Shown here piece after piece: positions 1 through 7,983 of a stretch of DNA of 64,000 nt. The position numbers and the translations under genes were made by a program. The stretch's first letter is position 1. Each line of letters begins with the position of its first letter. The stretch covers positions 375,296 through 439,295 of the forward strand of contig DIYO01000009.1 of the NCBI GenBank assembly GCA_002427755.1. The letters are read 5' to 3'. Source of the DNA: Roseivirga sp. UBA6052. GTDB lineage: Bacteria; Bacteroidota; Bacteroidia; Cytophagales; Cyclobacteriaceae. Below the pieces are notes generated by a model. That model did no database searches. It saw nothing but the letters and a program-made list of their open reading frames with translations, and was not told where the DNA came from.

Positions 1-417
1 CAAAGAATCATACTTATCGAGAACATGCTGAATGGAGCTGGAAGTCCCTGAAGTATTCAATTTCACATAGCCGTCATTACCTCTTTTCAGATCAATTCTT
101 AGCTCTCCTCCGGGTTGTACCACAAAATGCTTTAGGAAATTAGCATTATCAGATATTCCAAAACCGGATTGAATATTGATGATCCGATGCTCATTCAAGG
201 GGAATGACAGTGTTTGAATAGAATCAGTAGAGTTCAGCTTAAGCGTATAATCTGGATATCCTTCCACCAAATAATCAGAAGTATAGATCCAGAATTCAAC
301 ATCCGATATTCCTGGTTCCTTGGAAATTGTTAATTGAGCCGACTTGGGTTGATTGTCACTGCAAGACTGTACTAACAGTTGAAGTGGGATCAGTAGGAAG
401 AGCAAAAATCTTTTCAT
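1..417 (-). CDS. lipoprotein of unknown function, N-terminal part (window edge)
   Basis: An open frame runs from an ATG at 417 leftward to base 1 without a stop, giving 139 codons of the N-terminus. The first 20 residues are a lipoprotein signal peptide with lipobox LLVQSC, so the product should be anchored in the envelope. The visible part after that is a beta-rich stretch with a motif like VQPGGELRIDL. This resembles the N-terminal region of Bacteroidota lipoproteins that carry a C-terminal thioredoxin-like (TlpA) domain, but that domain would lie outside the window. I do not recognise the family securely. It is transcribed divergently from the AlbA_2 gene. Confidence 0.75.
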   Translation of the reverse strand, partial: MKRFLLFLLIPLQLLVQSCSDNQPKSAQLTISKEPGISDVEFWIYTSDYLVEGYPDYTLKLNSTDSIQTLSFPLNEHRIINIQSGFGISDNANFLKHFVVQPGGELRIDLKRGNDGYVKLNTSGTSSSIQHVLDKYDSL

Positions 418-618
418 GTAAGAAGATGACGATGCAAGAAGGGCTGAAGTATTGATTTATAAATAAACGGTATAAGATGGTGATTGAAAGTATCTGAACC
501 TGACAAAACAAAAAAACCTGAACGCCATTATAAACATTTAACTTAAAAAGCTCCTTTTCATTTACTCTGGTTAACCAATATTAATTCAGTTGATTTAGAG
601 TTATCATTTATCTGATCT

Positions 619-626
619 TAACTTCG
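619..626 (+). promoter_or_regulatory. possible -7 box TAACTTCG
   Basis: The octamer matches the Bacteroidota -7 consensus TAnnTTTG with one change (TTCG). It ends 4 nt before the ATG of the AlbA_2 gene, which would imply a leaderless or nearly leaderless transcript. No clear -33 TTG is seen at the usual distance, so this is a weak call. Confidence 0.35.
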
Positions 627-630
627 CAAA

Positions 631-1296
631 ATGGATTTGAATGAAGTCCAAATATTGGCTAAACAAGGTGAAGGGCATTTTCTTGAGTTTAAGAAAAAGG
701 CCAACCATCCTGACAAGATTATGAAAGAGGTGGTAGCCTTTGCTAATACTGATGGTGGACAGTTACTGATCGGAGTAGATGACGATGGATCTCCATCTGG
801 AACTAGATCTATTGATGGAGAAGCTTTTATTGTAGAAAAAGCGATAGCCGAACTCACCAGACCGCAGGTGAAATACTCAGTTGAGATCATTAAAATAAAT
901 GAGAAGAAAGGGATAGCAGTCTTCGACATTCCCGAGAGTTCAAAAAAGCCACATTTTGTTAAAGAAGATGCCAATACTCGATTTGGTACTGCGTTTGTAA
1001 GAAGTAATGACGAAAGCTTACAGGCAAGCAAGGAGATGAGAGAAATCTTAAAGCGTAGCAGTAAAACAAGAAACGAGCGCTTTGAGTATGGCGAAAAAGA
1101 AAAGGCATTAATGGAACTGATCGAAGAAAACGGTCACGCTACTCTAAAAAGCTTTTCCGAACACGCTAAGATTAAAAAATTCTACGCCTCAAAGACATTA
1201 GTTAAACTAGTGTTGGCGAGTGTGCTAGACATTGAACCGGCTGCTGAAGGCGATAAATATTATTTGAAAGAAATAAACGATGAACAAGATTTTTAG
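631..1296 (+). CDS. AlbA_2 (Schlafen-type) domain protein
   Basis: This 221-residue protein begins with an AlbA_2 domain, the divergent nucleic-acid or nucleotide-binding fold found in many bacterial putative transcriptional regulators and in Schlafen proteins. The visible hallmarks are the EGHFLEFKKKA segment (residues 14-24) and the glycine-rich VAFANTDGGQLLIGVDDDG segment (35-53). The C-terminal third (about 150-215) is helical and could be a winged-helix DNA-binding part, as in related proteins; that is inference. The last 17 bases overlap the start of the next gene, so the two are probably co-transcribed and translationally coupled. Its target is unknown. Confidence 0.8.
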   Translation: MDLNEVQILAKQGEGHFLEFKKKANHPDKIMKEVVAFANTDGGQLLIGVDDDGSPSGTRSIDGEAFIVEKAIAELTRPQVKYSVEIIKINEKKGIAVFDIPESSKKPHFVKEDANTRFGTAFVRSNDESLQASKEMREILKRSSKTRNERFEYGEKEKALMELIEENGHATLKSFSEHAKIKKFYASKTLVKLVLASVLDIEPAAEGDKYYLKEINDEQDF

Positions 1297-1828
1297 AATT
1301 GGCGCATTGATCGCTTTAGTGATGATCAGTTTTAATGCTGAAGCACAAAAAGGTAAACGAAAAAAACACGACCCTGAAAGAGCTGCTCAAACCAAAGCGG
1401 AATTTTTAAAGGTAGACAGAGGAATGAATAACTTCTTTAATACAGCCTATGGCTACGCCATTTTTCCTTCTATTGGTAAAGGTGCAATAGGTATAGGAGG
1501 TGCTGCTGGTAAAGGAGTAGTGTATAAAGGAGGTGCCGTTGCAGGAGGCGTAAATATGACTCAAGTCTCTGTAGGTTTTCAATTTGGTGGTCAGGCATAC
1601 AGCGAAGTAATCTTCTTTGAAAATGAAGACGCTTATAAACGCTTTGTCCAAAACGAGTTTCAATTTGCAGCTCAAGCTTCGGCCGTAGCTTTAAAGTCAG
1701 GAATTTCTGCAGATGCCAAATATGCGGATGGTGTGGCCGTATTTACCATGGCCAAAGGCGGATTGATGTATGAAGCTTCAGTCGGTGGTCAACGATTCAA
1801 ATATATACCGCCAAACAAAATGAAATAA
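1280..1828 (+). CDS. SYLF/YSC84-domain lipid-binding protein, exported
   Basis: The 182-residue product has a Sec signal peptide (about residues 1-23, ending AEAQ) followed by a SYLF (DUF500/YSC84) domain. Typical features are the 'YAIFPSIGKGAIGIGGAAGKG' type glycine-rich strand region and the later FFENEDAY segment. SYLF domains bind phosphoinositides in eukaryotes. In bacteria the role is not established, though an envelope location fits the signal peptide. The ATG lies inside the end of the upstream AlbA_2 gene, and a strong terminator follows 2 nt after the stop, which closes a two-gene unit. Confidence 0.85.
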   Translation: MNKIFRIGALIALVMISFNAEAQKGKRKKHDPERAAQTKAEFLKVDRGMNNFFNTAYGYAIFPSIGKGAIGIGGAAGKGVVYKGGAVAGGVNMTQVSVGFQFGGQAYSEVIFFENEDAYKRFVQNEFQFAAQASAVALKSGISADAKYADGVAVFTMAKGGLMYEASVGGQRFKYIPPNKMK

Positions 1829-1830
1829 TA

Positions 1831-1855
1831 AAAGCCCCTCAATGAGGGGCTTTTT
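1831..1855. terminator. rho-independent terminator, bidirectional
   Basis: A perfect 10-bp stem (AAAGCCCCTC / GAGGGGCTTT) with a 3-nt loop is followed by T residues on the + strand and preceded by an A-rich run that serves as a U tract on the - strand. It separates the SYLF gene (+) from the YbjQ gene (-) and can end both transcripts. Confidence 0.9.
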
Positions 1856-1897
1856 CATGGGATAGAAAACCCTAATTACCTTATCAACCTTTAGGGC

Positions 1898-2221
1898 TTA
1901 CTTTTGGTAAGTAACAGCTGTACCGCTAGCGGTAACCATCAGCATACTGCTACTCTGTCCGATGGTTTCATAATCCAAATCGATGCCGATCACGGCATTG
2001 GCCCCCAAGTTTCTAGCATAATGTTCTAGCTCTTGCATGGCCTGCTCTTTTGCCTCACGCAATACTCTTTCGTAAGAACCAGAACGGCCCCCTACTAAAT
2101 CAGTAATGCTAGCAAAAATGTCTTTGAAAAGGTTAGCACCGATAATGGCTTCCCCAGTGATTACACCATGATAATCCGTAATTATATGGCCTTCAATTGT
2201 ATTGGTTGTTGTTAAAAGCAT
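1898..2221 (-). CDS. YbjQ/UPF0145 family protein
   Basis: At 107 residues this has the length of the YbjQ (UPF0145, DUF74) family, small oligomeric proteins sometimes labelled heavy-metal binding without firm biochemical proof. Family features seen are the early TTTNTIEG..I..Y.G segment, the ANLFKD..A.I.D..GGRSGSYE core and the late NAVIGIDLDYE motif. It is the last gene of a leftward group, 23 nt after the cupin gene, with the bidirectional terminator beyond it. The cellular role is unknown. Confidence 0.85.
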   Translation of the reverse strand: MLLTTTNTIEGHIITDYHGVITGEAIIGANLFKDIFASITDLVGGRSGSYERVLREAKEQAMQELEHYARNLGANAVIGIDLDYETIGQSSSMLMVTASGTAVTYQK

Positions 2222-2244
2222 AAGTTTTGGTTTTGCCCTTGGGC

Positions 2245-2748
2245 TTAACCATTACTCGTAAATCTTTCAATCAAGGTTTGATGTTGTGGATAAGCGGATG
2301 ACAAGGCTTGCTGATCGGCTAATTCAAAATCTTCAAATTCAAATCCGGGAGAAACCGTACAGCCCACAAGTATAAAATCTTCTGTGAGTACCTCAGCTGC
2401 AAACCAAGTTCCATGAGGAATCAAAACTTGCAATGAATCATCTGAGTCCAAATCACAACCGATCCGTTTTGATACCAATTTTCCGTCAGAATCTATCATG
2501 TGAATAATGGCCGATCCCCCTTGGTGATAATGCCAAATCTCGTCTGATTTTAGTCTATGAAAATTAGATACGCTTTCTGGTGTTAGTAAAAAATAAATGG
2601 ATGTTCCCATTTGCCGAGAAGAGCGATATCTATCCGGTAGTCCTTCAGCTTCAATAGATTCTATAGACCTATAGTTTTCTGAGAAATAACCTCCTTCAGG
2701 ATGTGCTTGAAGGTTCAACTTTTCTATCCAATAAGCTGCGTTTTTCAT
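2245..2748 (-). CDS. DUF985 cupin-family protein
   Basis: The 167-residue protein matches the DUF985 (cupin_5) family. It starts with the typical HPEGGYFSENYRS segment (about 16-28) and carries cupin-like HRLKSDEIWHYHQGG and PHGTWFAAEV motifs, which would form a small beta barrel. Members of this family are crystallised but mostly unassigned; the conserved His and Glu residues hint at metal or ligand binding. Its ATG overlaps the stop of the upstream kinase-like gene by 4 nt (ATGA type), so the two are translationally coupled. A sugar-related role is only an inference from context. Confidence 0.85.
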   Translation of the reverse strand: MKNAAYWIEKLNLQAHPEGGYFSENYRSIESIEAEGLPDRYRSSRQMGTSIYFLLTPESVSNFHRLKSDEIWHYHQGGSAIIHMIDSDGKLVSKRIGCDLDSDDSLQVLIPHGTWFAAEVLTEDFILVGCTVSPGFEFEDFELADQQALSSAYPQHQTLIERFTSNG

Positions 2749-3755
2749 AGATGTAATACTCCTTTCATTAGCTCTAGAAGTTTCAATTGGTTTCTCGCCC
2801 TAACCAAATTCTCTTCCGGATATGCTATTCTATAATAGATATCTCCCTTTAAATAATCCGTTAAGAATCTAATCGCCATCAGGTAGGTCATATATAATCC
2901 ACCAAATCCCAATGACTTCATCTCGTCTTCAGTCAGTATGCCTTGAAGTCCACTTGTGTATTCTTCCAACATATGCTCATACCTGTCTTCTAAAATGGAC
3001 AAATTATCAATATCAGGTTCGTTCTCAGGATGACTAGCCAGCATCGATCTCATCATATCACCAAAATCGAAAAATGCATATCCCGGACCTACGGTGTCCA
3101 AGTCAACCACCTTTAACAACTTCTTCATTTTAGAGTCCAAAAGTACATTGGTGGACTTGGTATCATTATGACAAACTCTAACTGGTAAATTGAGTGCCTT
3201 GTATCTTTTAAACTGCTCCTCTATCCATTGAAAGCTTCTTACCGTATCTACCTCTTGGGTCACAAGTGTAAGTCTTTCATTCAAATCTAACCTAACGACT
3301 TGTTCGAACGCATCGAGTCGATTTTCCAAACTATGAAAATTGGGAATAGTCTCATTGAATTCAAAAACATCTAGCTGGCTATTCAAGAACATAAACTTTC
3401 CATATCCTCTTACAGCTTCAAGAGTCTCATCGAAACTTGGGTGAACAGGAGAATAGCTGTTTTCAATAAAACTTGACAACCTCCACAGTGCACTATTATG
3501 CTCTAAGTGAAAATTACCATTAGCCTTCCAATATTTTGGGAATAGGTTACTGTTCAATCTAAGCAGTTGAGAGAAATTATTCTCTAGTACATCTTTCAGC
3601 TTGAAAATCGAAGCGTTTACTTTTTGTAAGAGCAGCACCTGATCATCAACTCTAACTTTAAACGAGTCGTTAATGTGACCATAACCAAAAAGAGCAACCT
3701 CATCGATTGCTCCTTTGATTCCATATGCTCTTAAAACCGATTCGGTTTCTTGCAT
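2745..3755 (-). CDS. APH-fold sugar 1-kinase-like protein (NahK-like)
   Basis: This 336-residue protein has the aminoglycoside/choline kinase fold. The N-terminal GYGHINDSFKV loop (24-34) and LLLQKVN segment (41-47) resemble the nucleotide-binding lobe of N-acetylhexosamine 1-kinase (NahK/LnpB). The catalytic loop VCHNDTKSTNVLLD has H196 and D198, and metal-binding DLDT lies at 218-221. It directly follows a nucleotidyltransferase gene (stop and start share position 3755). The pair could therefore phosphorylate a sugar at C1 and turn it into an NDP-sugar. The actual sugar cannot be read from sequence; other phosphotransferase substrates remain possible. Confidence 0.75.
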   Translation of the reverse strand: MQETESVLRAYGIKGAIDEVALFGYGHINDSFKVRVDDQVLLLQKVNASIFKLKDVLENNFSQLLRLNSNLFPKYWKANGNFHLEHNSALWRLSSFIENSYSPVHPSFDETLEAVRGYGKFMFLNSQLDVFEFNETIPNFHSLENRLDAFEQVVRLDLNERLTLVTQEVDTVRSFQWIEEQFKRYKALNLPVRVCHNDTKSTNVLLDSKMKKLLKVVDLDTVGPGYAFFDFGDMMRSMLASHPENEPDIDNLSILEDRYEHMLEEYTSGLQGILTEDEMKSLGFGGLYMTYLMAIRFLTDYLKGDIYYRIAYPEENLVRARNQLKLLELMKGVLHL

Positions 3756-4645
3756 TATTTAACTTCTTCTGGATAAACACCATCGGCAACCATTTGATTG
3801 ATGCCATTTACCACATGAGGTTTATCTTCTTGATAGGTAACTCCTAACCATGAGGCTGAGGTAGGAACAACCTTTACTTGCGCTTTTCCTTCTTTCATTA
3901 AGTTGTCTACTTCTACCGGAATAAAGCACTCTGCCTTAGGATCATCTGAATTGTCTTTTACAAAGTCCACGAATTTGGCCTCAAACTCAGGAAGTACTGA
4001 AGCAGGGAATCCCCAAAAATTCATTGAAACATAAGTGTCAGGACTTAAAGTGTGCTCAACACCATCCTCAGTGTAATGAATTTTATCTCCGTCTTTACCA
4101 ATGGCCAATGTCTCTTTGATACCTGTCAGATGCATGTCTCCATCTACCTGACAAACACCCCGATTCACGGTGCCATGATCTGAAAGGGTATTCACCAATT
4201 CATATCCCATAATCAGGTGTTCATTGTCCTTCAAATTCTTCATGGCTTCAACACATTCTGCAAAAGACTCTTGCCCATAGTAGTCATCTGCATTAATCAC
4301 AATAAACGGCCCGTTGATGTGCTCTTTTGCTGAAAGAATGGCATGGGTAGTACCCCAAGGCTTTTTACGGCCGGCCTCAAAATCTGCAGTATGTTCTGTG
4401 TATTCGTTTTGATAGGCATAGGCCATTTCAATCTTACCATTAAAACGGTCTTTATAATGCGCTTCGAAAGCTTCTTTAAGGTCGGTTCTAATGATAAAAA
4501 CCACTTTAGTAAAACCGGCATTAATGGCATCATGAATTGAATAGTCCATAATAATTTCGCCATTAGGTCCGATACCGTCTAATTGTTTGTTTCCACCGTA
4601 ACGACTTCCCATTCCGGCTGCAAGTACTACTAGTGTTAAATCCAT
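3755..4645 (-). CDS. nucleotidyltransferase family protein (NTP-transferase fold)
   Basis: The 296-residue protein carries the sugar-nucleotidyltransferase signature LAAGMGSRYGG (8-18), which binds the NTP, and the acidic NADD motif (118-121), which binds Mg2+. It therefore probably joins a nucleoside monophosphate to a sugar or other phosphate. It is the first gene of a leftward group with the NahK-like kinase, DUF985 cupin and YbjQ genes, and has a good ribosome site (AGAGG) before the ATG. The second half differs from GlmU and RmlA, with no hexapeptide repeats. Substrate unknown. Confidence 0.8.
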   Translation of the reverse strand: MDLTLVVLAAGMGSRYGGNKQLDGIGPNGEIIMDYSIHDAINAGFTKVVFIIRTDLKEAFEAHYKDRFNGKIEMAYAYQNEYTEHTADFEAGRKKPWGTTHAILSAKEHINGPFIVINADDYYGQESFAECVEAMKNLKDNEHLIMGYELVNTLSDHGTVNRGVCQVDGDMHLTGIKETLAIGKDGDKIHYTEDGVEHTLSPDTYVSMNFWGFPASVLPEFEAKFVDFVKDNSDDPKAECFIPVEVDNLMKEGKAQVKVVPTSASWLGVTYQEDKPHVVNGINQMVADGVYPEEVK

Positions 4646-4730
4646 AATTTCCTCTAAAAAAATGTTTCTATCTTGTTCAGTCGAAGTTCAAGAAAAACTA
4701 TCGATAACCCAATTTAACTAATCATTAAAT

Positions 4731-6512
4731 ATGAACCTATCCACGCTCGACTGGACTATAATTATTCTATTTTTTGCTGCTTTTCTCTTTATAGGTTTAA
4801 CGGTTTCTAGAAAGGCCGGTTCTAGTTCTAAAGAGTTCTTTTTGTCAGGTAGAAATATGCCTTGGTGGCTCTTAGGAGTTTCTATGGTGGCCACTACTTT
4901 TTCAGCAGATACCCCCAATCTTGTAACTGATATCGTGAGACAAAATGGAGTGGCTGGTAACTGGGTCTGGTGGGCATTTTTAATCACTGGAATGCTTACT
5001 GTTTTTGTTTATGCTAAGCTTTGGAGGAAGTCTGGAGTGGTTACCGATCTTGAATTCTATGAGAAAAGATATAGCGGAAAAGAAGCGGCCTTTCTAAGAG
5101 GTTTTAGAGCTATTTATCTGGGAGTTTTCTTTAATGTGATGATCATGGCCTCGGTATCACTGGCGGCCATAAAAATTGGTGAAGTGATGTTCGGGCTAGA
5201 GCCTTGGAAGACCGTAGTCTATGCCAGCATTATTACGGTAGCATATAGTTCGTTAGGTGGTTTAAGAGGAGTAATCTTAACTGATTTTCTCCAGTTTATT
5301 GTGGCCATGGTAGGATCAGTTGCTGCAGCCATATACATAGTAAACTTGCCTGAAGTTGGCGGGTTAACTGCCTTACTGGAAAGACCAGAAGTCTCTAGTA
5401 AACTTGATCTTATACCGGACTTCAATAATCGAGAACTCTTTGTATCACTCTTGGTAATTCCTATTGCCGTGCAGTGGTGGAGTGTTTGGTATCCTGGTGC
5501 GGAGCCGGGTGGCGGAGGTTATATAGCGCAACGCATGTTATCTGCTAAAGACGAAAAAAATGCTATATCAGCTACATTCCTATTCAACATTACGCATTAT
5601 GCCTTAAGACCATGGCCATGGATTTTGATTGCTTTGGCATCTATTGTAATCTATCCTGATCTTGCATCTATCCAAGCTGCATTCCCTAACATATCTGCAG
5701 ATAAACTGGGAAATGATTTAGGCTATTCTGCTATGCTCTTGACTCTTCCTAAAGGACTCCTTGGAATCGTAATTGCTTCACTGATTGCCGCATTCATGTC
5801 TACCATTTCGACACATCTTAATTGGGGATCTTCTTATGTTGCCTTCGACTTCTATCAAAGGTTTATTAAGCCAGATGCTAGCGAGAAAGAGCTTGTGAAT
5901 GTAGGTCGAATTTCCACAGTAGTTTTGATGGTTCTGGCCGGTTTATTCGCCTTAGTATTAACGAATGCCTACCAAGCTTTTCAAATACTGTTATCGATAG
6001 GGGCAGGTACAGGATCCATATTTATTCTGCGCTGGTTCTGGTGGCGCATTAGTGCCTATTCTGAAATCACCGGAATGGTAATTTCATTTATTCTAGCATT
6101 GCTATTTACCGAAAATATTGGCCCAGAGACTTTAACCAGCATTTCTGTAGATAATAAGCTTCTGTTGTCCGTAGGTATTACAACAGTTTCTTGGGTATTG
6201 GTAACACTTCTTACAAAACCTACTGATGCCAAAACTCTCGCTGATTTCTTCAACCTTGTGAAACCCTATGGGAAGGGATGGAATGGCTACAAACAAATAG
6301 CCGATGACAATAATATTACCTTAGAAGATGGGGTTGGAAGACCAAGTGTAGACATACTCGCTATGTTTTTGGGTATCGTTATCGTCTATAGTGCGCTGTT
6401 CTCCGTAGGCCAAATCATCTACGGAAATTTGGGCTTAGGTCTAGGATTACTTGCAATTGCCTTAGCCTCCTCATTGGTTCTTAGAGGGATATGGAAAAAG
6501 CTTACTTTCTGA
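4731..6512 (+). CDS. sodium:solute symporter (SSS family)
   Basis: A 593-residue polytopic protein with about 13-14 hydrophobic segments and the SSS fold, which couples solute uptake to Na+ entry. Recognisable parts are the first segment with GLTVSRKAGSSSKEFFLSGR (residues about 23-42) and MSTISTHLNWGSSYV in the middle, where the Na+ site serines lie in the family. This type, common in Bacteroidota, is annotated as a Na+/sugar or other organic solute symporter; the substrate is not readable. It is a single gene, diverging from the nucleotidyltransferase group. Confidence 0.85.
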   Translation: MNLSTLDWTIIILFFAAFLFIGLTVSRKAGSSSKEFFLSGRNMPWWLLGVSMVATTFSADTPNLVTDIVRQNGVAGNWVWWAFLITGMLTVFVYAKLWRKSGVVTDLEFYEKRYSGKEAAFLRGFRAIYLGVFFNVMIMASVSLAAIKIGEVMFGLEPWKTVVYASIITVAYSSLGGLRGVILTDFLQFIVAMVGSVAAAIYIVNLPEVGGLTALLERPEVSSKLDLIPDFNNRELFVSLLVIPIAVQWWSVWYPGAEPGGGGYIAQRMLSAKDEKNAISATFLFNITHYALRPWPWILIALASIVIYPDLASIQAAFPNISADKLGNDLGYSAMLLTLPKGLLGIVIASLIAAFMSTISTHLNWGSSYVAFDFYQRFIKPDASEKELVNVGRISTVVLMVLAGLFALVLTNAYQAFQILLSIGAGTGSIFILRWFWWRISAYSEITGMVISFILALLFTENIGPETLTSISVDNKLLLSVGITTVSWVLVTLLTKPTDAKTLADFFNLVKPYGKGWNGYKQIADDNNITLEDGVGRPSVDILAMFLGIVIVYSALFSVGQIIYGNLGLGLGLLAIALASSLVLRGIWKKLTF

Positions 6513-6515
6513 AAT

Positions 6516-6563
6516 TCAGAGGCCTAAAAATTATTCAAGATTTATTCGTGAGAATGCCTCTGA
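6516..6563. repeat. 8-bp inverted repeat with 32-nt loop
   Basis: TCAGAGGC at 6516-6523 is exactly complementary to GCCTCTGA at 6556-6563. It starts 4 nt after the symporter stop codon. No T run follows, so it is not a standard terminator; it could be a 3' mRNA hairpin or chance. Confidence 0.4.
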
Positions 6564-6633
6564 GCTAGGTTTGTTTAAATCGAATAATTACTAACTTATA
6601 CTCAACGTTCTACTTTTTATTTGACGAATATCT

Positions 6634-7983
6634 ATGCCGCGAGCTAAGAAGACTGACCGAAAGATCTTTGTACTTGACACTTCCGTAATCATTTTTGAAC
6701 ACAACTCTATTATGAACTTCGATGAGCACGATGTAGGGATTCCTATTACCGTGTTGGAAGAGTTAGATCAATTCAAAAAAGGTAATGATACTAAGAACTA
6801 CGAGGCGCGTGAGTTTACACGACTCTTAGATAAACTTGCCAAAGACAAATCTCTGCAAGATTGGATTCCGCTTAATGGTTCAACTCGTGGGAGTTTTAAA
6901 GTTGTGATGGAGGCCGGTACGGGAGATCATGAATACGATGCTAATAAGGTTTTTGGTGAAAGAAAGAACGACCACAGGATTTTAAATGCAGCGCTCAGAC
7001 TCAAAGATGAGAACCCTAAACGCAATGTGATTCTTGTTTCGAAAGACATTAATCTTAGAATGAAGGCCAAATCCATGGGGCTTCCGGCAGAAGATTACGA
7101 AACGGGTAAAATCAAAAATGTAGAAGCGCTAAGAAAAGGGAAGATTGAAATAGAAAAAGTTGATTCTGAATTGATCAATCACCTTTACGAAGATGGAACG
7201 CTTGAACCAAAAGAAGTTCTGAAAAGAAAGAAGGCACTTCCTAACCAATACTTTATATTAAAGAGTGATAAAAACTCTGTATTGACCTATTACAATTCGA
7301 TAGATCAAGCCATTCAGAAAGTGGACAAACGTCCTGTTTCTGGAGTAAAACCTAGAAATGCAGAACAGACTTTTGCTATTCATGCCATTATGAATCCTGA
7401 GGTGAAGCTGGTAACCATACAAGGAGTTGCCGGTACAGGTAAAACTCTTTTGACGTTGGCAGGTGCTTTAGAACAGAGACGCATGTTCAAGCAAATCTAT
7501 CTCGCGAGACCTATAGTGCCTTTAAGTAATAAAGACATTGGTTATTTACCGGGTGATATTAAATCGAAATTGAATCCTTACATGGAACCGCTTTGGGATA
7601 ACCTGAAGTTCATCCAAAATCAGTATAAAGAGACCGATAAAGAGTTTAAGGCCATTACTGAAATGGTAAATAAAGAGAAGCTTTTGATCACCCCATTAGC
7701 GTACATCAGAGGTAGAAGTTTATCTAACATTTTCTTTATTGTTGATGAGGCGCAGAACCTAACGCCTCATGAGATCAAAACGATCATTACCCGGGCTGGA
7801 GAAAACACTAAGATTGTTTTTACAGGAGATGTGCACCAAATTGACACACCTTATCTGGATTCGCAGTCGAACGGACTTTCCTACTTGATCGATCGTGTAA
7901 AAGATCATCCGCTCTATGCGCACATTACGCTAGAGAAAGGGGAACGATCTGAATTGGCCAACTTGGCTAATGAGATGTTATAG
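6634..7983 (+). CDS. PhoH-family ATPase with N-terminal PIN domain
   Basis: The protein (449 residues) fuses a PIN-type nuclease domain (about 10-150, with acidic D15 and further Asp/Glu residues) to a PhoH P-loop ATPase (about 240-449). The Walker A motif is GVAGTGKT near 264-271, and the Walker B-like VDEAQN lies near 370. Such PIN-PhoH (PhoH2-like, YlaK-like) proteins are RNA helicase/RNase candidates and are widespread in Bacteroidota; phosphate starvation control known for E. coli phoH should not be assumed. Its end overlaps the end of the convergent histidine kinase gene by 17 nt. Confidence 0.88.
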   Translation: MPRAKKTDRKIFVLDTSVIIFEHNSIMNFDEHDVGIPITVLEELDQFKKGNDTKNYEAREFTRLLDKLAKDKSLQDWIPLNGSTRGSFKVVMEAGTGDHEYDANKVFGERKNDHRILNAALRLKDENPKRNVILVSKDINLRMKAKSMGLPAEDYETGKIKNVEALRKGKIEIEKVDSELINHLYEDGTLEPKEVLKRKKALPNQYFILKSDKNSVLTYYNSIDQAIQKVDKRPVSGVKPRNAEQTFAIHAIMNPEVKLVTIQGVAGTGKTLLTLAGALEQRRMFKQIYLARPIVPLSNKDIGYLPGDIKSKLNPYMEPLWDNLKFIQNQYKETDKEFKAITEMVNKEKLLITPLAYIRGRSLSNIFFIVDEAQNLTPHEIKTIITRAGENTKIVFTGDVHQIDTPYLDSQSNGLSYLIDRVKDHPLYAHITLEKGERSELANLANEML

